Below are positions 1-5,707 of a stretch of 6,886 nucleotides of DNA, one piece after another. Position 1 is the first letter of the stretch. The number at the start of each line of letters is the position of its first letter. A program made the translations under genes and the position numbers. Source of the stretch: Hodarchaeum sp048939725 (GTDB lineage: Archaea > Asgardarchaeota > Heimdallarchaeia > Hodarchaeales > Hodarchaeaceae). Below the pieces are notes generated by a model. It was not told where the DNA came from, made no database searches, and saw nothing but the letters and a program-made list of their open reading frames with translations. The stretch covers positions 1-6,886 of the forward strand of contig JBHLPG010000205.1 in the NCBI GenBank assembly GCA_048939725.1, in the 5' to 3' direction.

Positions 1-144
1 TGTTTCTCAAGTGAAATGAATCGTAAACATCAAGCAAATATCACTTATATCGCAGTTGACGAGCGAACTGGAGAAAATATTGCCCAAATTTGGGAAATAC
101 TTGGAAAATGGTACCTCAATTATTTGCAGCGATTGGAATCATAA
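1..144 (+). CDS. 3' end of an unidentified gene (last 47 residues)
   Basis: Frame 1 is open from the first base to a TAA at 142-144, while the other two forward frames hit stops within the first 20 bases. The 47 visible residues contain a segment reading ITYIAVDERTGENIAQIWE, followed by a short amphipathic helix-like end (ILGKWYLNYLQRLES). The composition looks like real protein, and the next gene starts 27 nt downstream on the same strand with its own ribosome binding site, which suggests an operon. The start lies outside the window. I do not recognise the family, and 47 residues are too few to assign a function. The reading frame is fairly secure; the identity is not. Confidence 0.62.
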   Translation, partial: CFSSEMNRKHQANITYIAVDERTGENIAQIWEILGKWYLNYLQRLES

Positions 145-154
145 CTTCATCTTT

Positions 155-159
155 GGTGG
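155..159 (+). promoter_or_regulatory. Ribosome binding site of the GNAT gene
   Basis: GGTGG lies 12 nt before the ATG at 172, inside the 27-nt gap after the preceding stop codon. It matches part of the archaeal anti-Shine-Dalgarno complement (GGAGGTGAT). The spacing is slightly long. It supports the start at 172; the next in-frame Met is residue 49. Confidence 0.45.
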
Positions 160-171
160 AAAACAAAAAGA

Positions 172-1278
172 ATGATCAAACAGATACCGCAGAAACAATT
201 AATAAATTTCTGGCCATACTTCAAAGAACATCAACTCTTGAATCTTCTTGCTCAAAATTTAGCATGGTCAAAAGTAGAGGGATATTTGGATGATTTTGAG
301 AACCCAGACGTTATAATGTTCATGTGTCAACAATGGGCTTACTTTTTGGCGGGAAATAACAGATCAGTGAATCTTACAGAATTTTTAGCTAAAATTCCTG
401 AGAAAACGTTTATCTATGTTCCCTCCCAAAAGTGGGAAGCAAGTCTAAAATCCCAATGGACATACACAGGATATTTTACCCGTACTGCCCTCTCTGCTCA
501 GAACTTATCACTGCAAAAAATCCAACACTTGTTAACGCCTTTACCCGAGGGATTTCAGTTGAAAAAGCTGGACATAGAGGTAGCACACCAAATTTTAACC
601 CAAAATTTTGCTGACCATTGGGTAAACGTGATAAATTATTTAGGAGGGCCTGAAAAGTTTGTAGAGGAAGGGGTAGGATACTGTATTCAACTGAAAGAGG
701 ATAATAAAATAGTTTCGTTTGTGATGGGATTTACGTCATCTATACCTCTTACTCATAGTGTTGAATTGGATATTTTAACCCACCCAGATTATCGGGGAAG
801 GGATTTTGCAACGATCGTAAGTGCTAAACTGATAGAATATTTATTAAAGGAGAAGATTGAACCACATTGGGATGCTGCAAATCCCCGATCTACAAAATTA
901 GCCATCAAGCTGGGATATACAGACCCAAGCCCATATAAATGTTATTATTGGCGAAGATCACCCTGGACTATCTCAGACCTGAAAGAAAACTTTGAACCAC
1001 AATTTAATAAAGGATTAGAAAATCTTCACTTACTCAAATCAAAGATAAGTACATTTAAACAGAAAAAAAAGGGTGTGGAAGGAAGCTTTTCTTTCTTGTC
1101 TCGTTTGACCAAGATAGAGGAAACCTTTAATCAAATTTTCTCTGATCTCAATCGCTTTTTAGATTCTAGAATTGTTAATGAACCTGATGTACCACAATTC
1201 AAGAAGTTCTGTAAGAAGCTTAGACAGCAACTAGATGCAATTGAAAAACTCAAGAATGAAATAGGAAATCCTGATTGA
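172..1278 (+). CDS. GNAT-family N-acetyltransferase (ZmaR / GNAT_acetyltran type) with helical C-terminal region
   Basis: This 368-residue protein probably transfers an acetyl group from acetyl-CoA to an amine; the substrate is unknown. The GNAT fold is clearest at residues 125-262. There is a PEGFQL strand near 125-130, then the acetyl-CoA strand and loop at 198-214 (ELDILTHPDYRGRDFAT), and finally PHWDAANPRSTKLAIKLGY at 231-249. This last motif is characteristic of the GNAT_acetyltran family (Pfam PF12746), which includes the zwittermicin A resistance protein ZmaR. Residues 1-120 match that family's less conserved N-terminal half. Residues 266-368 are a charged, Lys/Glu-rich helical region (likely coiled coil about 309-332 and 340-364) that is not part of the core fold. 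One oddity is that the second Gly of the usual RGxGxA CoA loop is Asp211. The start has a GGTGG upstream. The gene may share an operon with the partial gene before it and converges on the peptidase with an 8-nt gap. Family assignment is strong; the reaction is inferred. Confidence 0.85.
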   Translation: MIKQIPQKQLINFWPYFKEHQLLNLLAQNLAWSKVEGYLDDFENPDVIMFMCQQWAYFLAGNNRSVNLTEFLAKIPEKTFIYVPSQKWEASLKSQWTYTGYFTRTALSAQNLSLQKIQHLLTPLPEGFQLKKLDIEVAHQILTQNFADHWVNVINYLGGPEKFVEEGVGYCIQLKEDNKIVSFVMGFTSSIPLTHSVELDILTHPDYRGRDFATIVSAKLIEYLLKEKIEPHWDAANPRSTKLAIKLGYTDPSPYKCYYWRRSPWTISDLKENFEPQFNKGLENLHLLKSKISTFKQKKKGVEGSFSFLSRLTKIEETFNQIFSDLNRFLDSRIVNEPDVPQFKKFCKKLRQQLDAIEKLKNEIGNPD

Positions 1279-1286
1279 AATCTGTT

Positions 1287-2306
1287 TCACTTTTCAAAAA
1301 CATCTTGGATTTCTTTACTTTTTTCTATTATCAACTGACAAAAGTTCACAACAGAGTAGCAATCATCAATAGATGCCATTTCAATCGGAGTATGATTATT
1401 TTTAGTGGCTGTTAAAACGGGGATAGTTGGAATACCAGCGCCAATTACTCGTATAGGCCCAGCATCGGTACCCCCAATATTCCAAACTTCAGTTTGAATA
1501 GAAATTTTATTTTCTTTAGCTAATTCCAACAAATAGTCACGAACAAATGTTGATAACAGAGAAGATTTATCTGATAAAGTAATCACTGGGCCTTGACCCA
1601 TAACAACTGGGTGTTCATCATAAGTAATGTCTAAAATAAGTGCTAAATCTGGTTGAATTTTTTGGGCGGCTGTTTTCGCTCCTCGAGCACCTATTTCTTC
1701 TTCAACCGTTGCAACTAAAAAAACGTCATCTAAAGGCTGATTTTCCTTCAGATTTTTTGCTAGGAGAAGTAACTCGAATACTCCTATTCTATTGTCTAAT
1801 CGAGGAGAACAGATTATCCTTTCAGAGGGATTACCGACTAGGAAGGGGTTAATCGAAAAGTGTACAGGATCTCCGACCATAATTCCTAATTCTTCGACTT
1901 CTTGAGAGGAACGTGTTCCAAGATCGATTTCAAATGTAGGGTTACCTTTGTCTTCCTGTTTAGCATGCATCAAGCCTTTGATATACCCGTTTTTAGTCGA
2001 AATGTCCACAGGTTGCAGGTGACACGCTTTAGTATCTTGATATCCAAAATTAAGACATTTCACTAATCCATTCGTGATACTATGAACTAAAAATCCACAA
2101 GTATCCATATGGGCTCCTACAAACCATTTAAGCTTATGATCACCCTTCCCTTGAATTCTACATATCACTGATCCAAGATTATCGCGAGAAATTTCACCAT
2201 AACCCGCTAGTTCTTTCGTTACAAACGTTCGAATAGGAGTTTCAAACCCTGATTGCCCTGGAATTGAAAGGCACTTCAGTAAGGTATCATCAATTTGATT
2301 ACTCAT
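1287..2306 (-). CDS. M42-family metallo-aminopeptidase (glutamyl aminopeptidase / FrvX / TET type)
   Basis: This is a cytosolic di-metal (Zn or Co) aminopeptidase that trims N-terminal residues from peptides; family members form large tetrahedral assemblies. From the ATG at 2306 it is 339 residues, within the usual M42 range. The M42 ligands are visible, numbered here from that start: His66 and Asp68 in GAHMDTCGF, Asp171 in RLDNRIG, catalytic Glu203 and ligand Glu204 in ATVEEEIGARGA, Asp226 in LILDITY, and His305 in KNNHTPIE. GGTDAG near 278-283 is also typical. The frame stays open to an ATG at 2357, but those 17 extra residues are hydrophobic, unlike M42 N-termini, and lack a ribosome binding site. 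The ATG at 2306 has GGTG 6 nt upstream and begins MSNQIDDTLLKCL, as family members do. The residue before the catalytic Glu is Glu, where Gln is common. Specificity cannot be read from the sequence. Confidence 0.9.
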   Translation of the reverse strand: MSNQIDDTLLKCLSIPGQSGFETPIRTFVTKELAGYGEISRDNLGSVICRIQGKGDHKLKWFVGAHMDTCGFLVHSITNGLVKCLNFGYQDTKACHLQPVDISTKNGYIKGLMHAKQEDKGNPTFEIDLGTRSSQEVEELGIMVGDPVHFSINPFLVGNPSERIICSPRLDNRIGVFELLLLAKNLKENQPLDDVFLVATVEEEIGARGAKTAAQKIQPDLALILDITYDEHPVVMGQGPVITLSDKSSLLSTFVRDYLLELAKENKISIQTEVWNIGGTDAGPIRVIGAGIPTIPVLTATKNNHTPIEMASIDDCYSVVNFCQLIIEKSKEIQDVFEK

Positions 2307-2312
2307 CATAAA

Positions 2313-2316
2313 CACC
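2313..2316 (-). promoter_or_regulatory. Ribosome binding site deciding the peptidase start
   Basis: On the minus strand GGTG lies 6 nt before the ATG at 2306 and only 3 nt before the adjacent ATG at 2309, so it favours 2306. It lies inside the longer open frame that begins at 2357, arguing that the longer frame is not the true start. Confidence 0.5.
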
Positions 2317-2463
2317 AGTATCATTCGTCCAAATAGAGTTTTGAAACCCTCTTTCATATGAAATATGTGATTTTTGTATTTATCAGAAGTAAGAAATTTT
2401 GGCTAAGATACCTGTTGTAATTAATACCTTTCAAACTGATTTTCTTGATTTTAATCCTCGAAG

Positions 2464-2469
2464 TATAAA
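2464..2469 (+). promoter_or_regulatory. Possible TATA box for the surface-protein gene
   Basis: TATAAA stands 47 nt before the ATG at 2517. With the usual archaeal spacing of about 25 nt from TATA box to transcription start, transcripts would begin near 2490 and leave a leader of about 25 nt containing the AGGT ribosome binding site. The preceding bases (CGAAG) are purine-rich, as in a BRE, but the match is loose. This is inferred from position and composition only. Confidence 0.33.
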
Positions 2470-2505
2470 GATAGCTTCTTAACTTTCAATGATAATATAT
2501 TCTGT

Positions 2506-2509
2506 AGGT
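2506..2509 (+). promoter_or_regulatory. Ribosome binding site of the surface-protein gene
   Basis: AGGT sits 7 nt before the ATG at 2517. The alternative in-frame ATG at 2538 would give a tighter signal-sequence N-terminus but has no comparable site, so 2517 is preferred. Confidence 0.4.
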
Positions 2510-2516
2510 AATAACC

Positions 2517-3827
2517 ATGGATCAGTTCTCAAGTATTATGCTCATTAGAAAGCCGTTTTATTGTTTTTTAATTGGAATGATTCTCTTATTTAGCACAAGT
2601 ACCATAATCAACTCTTATCCTGATCAAATTTCGTTTTCAGTTCAACAAGAGCCCGAGGAAGGGGTGGCAATTACGAATGTAAATGTGACCCTAGATAGTG
2701 ATGAAACCACATATCAGCGTAACACTTTTCTTCCAAAAGTAGAAGATATTGGAATCGATATCCTTCACTATTCAGCAATTGCGAAATTAACAACTCATGG
2801 GGATCTTTATTTTGAGATTTTTGCTGAATTTTCAGCTGGTAATGATACATTCTGGCAAATAAATTATACTAGATTTAAAAATTCTCCAGAAGTAAGGCAT
2901 TTTCAAAATTTAAACGCCCTCCAAGAAATTGTTCCAATAAATATCTCGCTACTTGAGAATATAACAAGTTCTTTTTCAACTTGGAATGAGTCTAATCACC
3001 CAGAATTTGGCGCTCTTTTTGGAGTTGAACTAAGAGTTGTTATTCGACAAACAACAGTTTTTCTTTTAACACTTCCAGAACCTTTTCAATTTGACAGAAA
3101 TAAACTTGAGTTATCCCAACTATCAGATTTCCATTTTGAATCATTCTATCATTACAACAAGGATAGGGATGAACGAGAAGCTCAAGAAAAAGTCCGAATT
3201 AAAGCTCCTGGTTCCATTCTAGAATATAAACCTGCTGTGAAAGGTTATTCTGGAACTCTCTACTTAACTAGCTGGGAACCAGAAGAGGTTCCAAGATATA
3301 TGCGTCAATTTGCAAATGCTCAACAACATATTATCTTACAAATTAAACTCCCCGTCCAACAAGATATTGAATACTCATTTGACTCCGAATATTCTGAAAA
3401 TCCTTTGACTACAAAAAGCGGGAACATTGCCACGTTCGAATTTCTTCCAAATGGAAAAATTCCTCATTACATTCAAATCAGTTCTCAAATTCCTTTTCTT
3501 GAACAGTTCTCTCTTACTGATTATGTCGGCATGGCTTTTGGTGCCTTGGCTGCATTAGTGACAACTGTGAAAGGTATCCCTTATTTTTGGAACCGACGAT
3601 CTTTCAATAAATATATCAAAGGACTACGTACCGCTGCCGATAAAGGTAATATGTCAGAATTTAAGACCCTTCAAGAAAAAGCCGTGAATAAATATGTTGG
3701 TGGAAAATTCACAACAAATCAGTTTGAGGAAGTTCGAAAGGAAATTCAAACGCTAAAGCGACTGAAGGAAACAACACCTAAGGCTGAGACTTCTTCATCT
3801 CCGTTACAAGAGCTTCTAGGAAACTGA
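2517..3827 (+). CDS. Unrecognised membrane-anchored surface protein, probably N-glycosylated
   Basis: I do not recognise the family of this 436-residue protein. It begins with a positively charged stretch and a hydrophobic segment (about 13-32, FYCFLIGMILLFSTSTII), either a signal peptide or an uncleaved anchor. Residues 36-333 form a polar, aromatic-rich, probably beta-rich outer domain. Six N-x-S/T sequons (Asn56, 109, 116, 142, 148, 157) all lie in the first half of that domain. A second hydrophobic segment (about 334-353, DYVGMAFGALAALVTTV) is followed by a basic patch (WNRRSFNKYIKGLR), which places the C-terminus inside by the positive-inside rule. The inner tail of about 80 residues is helical. 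Its part around 380-415, with GGKFTTNQFEEVRKEIQTL, loosely resembles SHOCT-like oligomerisation helices. The gene is flanked by an AGGT ribosome binding site and converges on the ABC operon with a 23-nt gap. Topology is fairly secure; function is unknown. Confidence 0.75.
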   Translation: MDQFSSIMLIRKPFYCFLIGMILLFSTSTIINSYPDQISFSVQQEPEEGVAITNVNVTLDSDETTYQRNTFLPKVEDIGIDILHYSAIAKLTTHGDLYFEIFAEFSAGNDTFWQINYTRFKNSPEVRHFQNLNALQEIVPINISLLENITSSFSTWNESNHPEFGALFGVELRVVIRQTTVFLLTLPEPFQFDRNKLELSQLSDFHFESFYHYNKDRDEREAQEKVRIKAPGSILEYKPAVKGYSGTLYLTSWEPEEVPRYMRQFANAQQHIILQIKLPVQQDIEYSFDSEYSENPLTTKSGNIATFEFLPNGKIPHYIQISSQIPFLEQFSLTDYVGMAFGALAALVTTVKGIPYFWNRRSFNKYIKGLRTAADKGNMSEFKTLQEKAVNKYVGGKFTTNQFEEVRKEIQTLKRLKETTPKAETSSSPLQELLGN

Positions 3828-3850
3828 TCCAGGAACTCAATTAGTTTTAT

Positions 3851-5707
3851 TCACGGTGGGGGTGCAGTACTCACTGCTGCTTGTTGTGGTATCTCTCCAA
3901 GAGCATAAGCTACCTCTTGATGCCTGAAGTAGGTATTGTACAAGGTTGCATACTCCCCTCCTTGTGCTAACAAGCCTTCATGGGTTCCTTCTTCATTAAT
4001 TTTTCCCTGGTCAAGTACAATGATACGATCTGCATTTTTAACAGTGCTTAATCTATGAGCAATGATAATGGATGTTCGCCCTCTCATTAGTTCTTCTAAA
4101 GATTCCTGTATCATAGATTCTGTATATGCATCAACAGATGATGTTGCCTCATCCAAGATGAGAATTCTAGGATCTGCAAGAAGAGCACGAGCAAAACTGA
4201 CAAGCTGTCTTTGTCCCGTACTTAATAAACAACCACCTTCACCAACCTGTGTTTCCAGGCCGTCTTTTAAATATTCGAGGATCTCATCTACCCTAGATAT
4301 CTTTAAGGCTCGTTTTAGATCTTCTTCGCTGGCATCTTTTCGACCATACGTGATATTTTCAAGGATAGTTCCATTGAAGAGGAATGGCGTTTGTAAAACA
4401 ATACCAAGATGTTTCCGGTAGGATTTTAACTTAATATCTCGAATGTGAGTATCATCAATCAATATTTTTCCCGATTGGAATTCGTAAAAACGTGCTAAAA
4501 GTGAAATAATTGAAGTTTTCCCAGCACCAGTGTGGCCGACTATCGCAAGTTTCTCTCCAGGTGGGATTGTTAAGGAGAAGTCCCTCAATACAGGTGCATC
4601 AGCAACATATTCGAAATCAACATTTTGAAACTCGATCTTACCCTCTATTTGACCAACTTTAATATCACCTAAATCTTGTACCTCTGGTTCTGAATCAAGA
4701 ACCTGAAGTATGCGTTCATATCCAGCAAAACCTGCTTGTAATTGTGAATAGAAATTAACTAATTGAGTTATTGGGAAGAAAAATCGAGTTAAGTAGGTTA
4801 GAAATACATATAAGATTCCTGCAGTGATAAAACCTAGGTTTGATATGGCTGCTTGTCCACCAACCCCTAAAATGACCACAGTTCCAATAGCTGATAATAA
4901 ATCAACGAAAGGAAAAAACATACCCATAGAGCAACTCCTTCGAAAGCCTGCGATGAAATGACGTCTGTTGATATCTTTGAACTCTCCTAAGATTTCTGTT
5001 TCTACTCCAAATGATTTGCTAACCTGAATGCCATTCACAGATTCAGCCATGGCAGAGTTGACAGCGGCATGAGCTCTTCGAAAGCTCATACTCGTTATTC
5101 TTGCGATTCTACGAAACAGATAACTCATGATCAAGAGAATTGGTATTACAAGCGCAGAAATAAGTGCCAATGGTAAGTTAATATATGCTAGAACGATGAA
5201 AATCAAAATCAGAATAAGAAACTGTCCCGCGATAGTCATCACGATTGATATAGCAACACCATAATCAGAAGCATCACTTGAAACGCGTGAATTTAATCTG
5301 CCACTCCGATGTTGATCAAAGAATTTCATATCTTGCTTTTGAAGGGCTGCAAAAATATCAGCCCTCAAATTGACCATAAAATCAGGTACAAATTTTGCGG
5401 ATTGGATATTGATTATGTAATCAGCAATCCATGAAAATATATACAAAAAAAGGTAGCTGAATCCCCCACTCAATAATATCAAAAACATCAAATCAGTTAT
5501 CTGAGGATTTTGAAGTGTGTCAATTATATTAGCGAAAATTAAAGGAGTTAATAAGCCTGTAATGGTCACAATAACCATAGTAAAAGTAGAAATAATCATT
5601 GGTCGCTTGAATGGCGCAATTCTCTCGATACTTCGTCGTATTAACTCTCTATCTGAATACTTTCTTTCCTGATCTCTTCGATCTATTCCTTCAAAAATCC
5701 AACCCAT
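3851..5707 (-). CDS. Heterodimeric ABC exporter subunit, catalytically complete Walker B (YheH/BmrD/TM288-like)
   Basis: This 618-residue subunit of a type IV ABC exporter has one six-helix membrane domain fused to one ATPase domain. Membrane segments fall near 36-60, 72-98, 150-173, 176-197, 262-285 and 292-315. The N-terminus (MGWIFEGIDR, then YSDREL) is typical of the YheH/MdlB group. The ATPase domain shows A-loop Tyr367, Walker A GHTGAGKT (391-398), Q-loop Gln439, signature LSTGQ (495-499), Walker B ILILDE with catalytic Glu520, D-loop SSVD to 526 and H-loop His551. Thr497 replaces the usual Gly of LSGGQ. The complete Walker B pairs with the canonical signature of the partner to make the working ATP site. 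The start directly follows the partner's stop and has a strong ribosome binding site. The tail ends QQAAVSTAPPP, like the partner's. The substrate cannot be read from the sequence; multidrug or lipid export is typical for the family. Confidence 0.93.
   Translation of the reverse strand: MGWIFEGIDRRDQERKYSDRELIRRSIERIAPFKRPMIISTFTMVIVTITGLLTPLIFANIIDTLQNPQITDLMFLILLSGGFSYLFLYIFSWIADYIINIQSAKFVPDFMVNLRADIFAALQKQDMKFFDQHRSGRLNSRVSSDASDYGVAISIVMTIAGQFLILILIFIVLAYINLPLALISALVIPILLIMSYLFRRIARITSMSFRRAHAAVNSAMAESVNGIQVSKSFGVETEILGEFKDINRRHFIAGFRRSCSMGMFFPFVDLLSAIGTVVILGVGGQAAISNLGFITAGILYVFLTYLTRFFFPITQLVNFYSQLQAGFAGYERILQVLDSEPEVQDLGDIKVGQIEGKIEFQNVDFEYVADAPVLRDFSLTIPPGEKLAIVGHTGAGKTSIISLLARFYEFQSGKILIDDTHIRDIKLKSYRKHLGIVLQTPFLFNGTILENITYGRKDASEEDLKRALKISRVDEILEYLKDGLETQVGEGGCLLSTGQRQLVSFARALLADPRILILDEATSSVDAYTESMIQESLEELMRGRTSIIIAHRLSTVKNADRIIVLDQGKINEEGTHEGLLAQGGEYATLYNTYFRHQEVAYALGEIPQQAAVSTAPPP

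Larger units (their letters stand above)
2307..2516. promoter_or_regulatory. Divergent intergenic region between peptidase and surface-protein genes
   Basis: This AT-rich stretch of 210 nt must carry the promoters of both the minus-strand peptidase and the plus-strand surface protein. I find no open frame in it with coding character apart from the in-frame extension of the peptidase to 2357. A TATA-like box for the plus-strand gene is annotated separately. No equally convincing TATA box was found for the peptidase; AT-rich patches around 2355-2366 and 2377-2386 are the candidates. Confidence 0.6.

Noticed and set aside
90..293. Open frame of 67 codons overlapping the end of the first gene and the start of the GNAT gene
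   Set aside because: It overlaps two better-supported frames, has no ribosome binding site, and its product looks like a frame-shifted reading of the GNAT N-terminus.
1640..1852. Plus-strand open frame of 70 codons opposite the peptidase
   Set aside because: It is antisense to the strongly conserved M42 EEIGARGA and LDNRIG region and is best explained as a shadow of that gene.
3821..3852. Possible terminator between the convergent surface-protein and ABC genes (AAACT and AGTTT arms with a T-rich stretch)
   Set aside because: The stem is only 5 bp with a 17-nt loop, and the T run is short. Convergent genes need termination here, but this hairpin is too weak to annotate.
4062..4421. Plus-strand open frame of 119 codons opposite the ABC ATPase domain
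   Set aside because: It lies entirely antisense to the conserved Q-loop-to-Walker-B region. Its openness follows from the codons of the real gene, and the product (Ser/Arg/Pro-rich) has no protein-like features.
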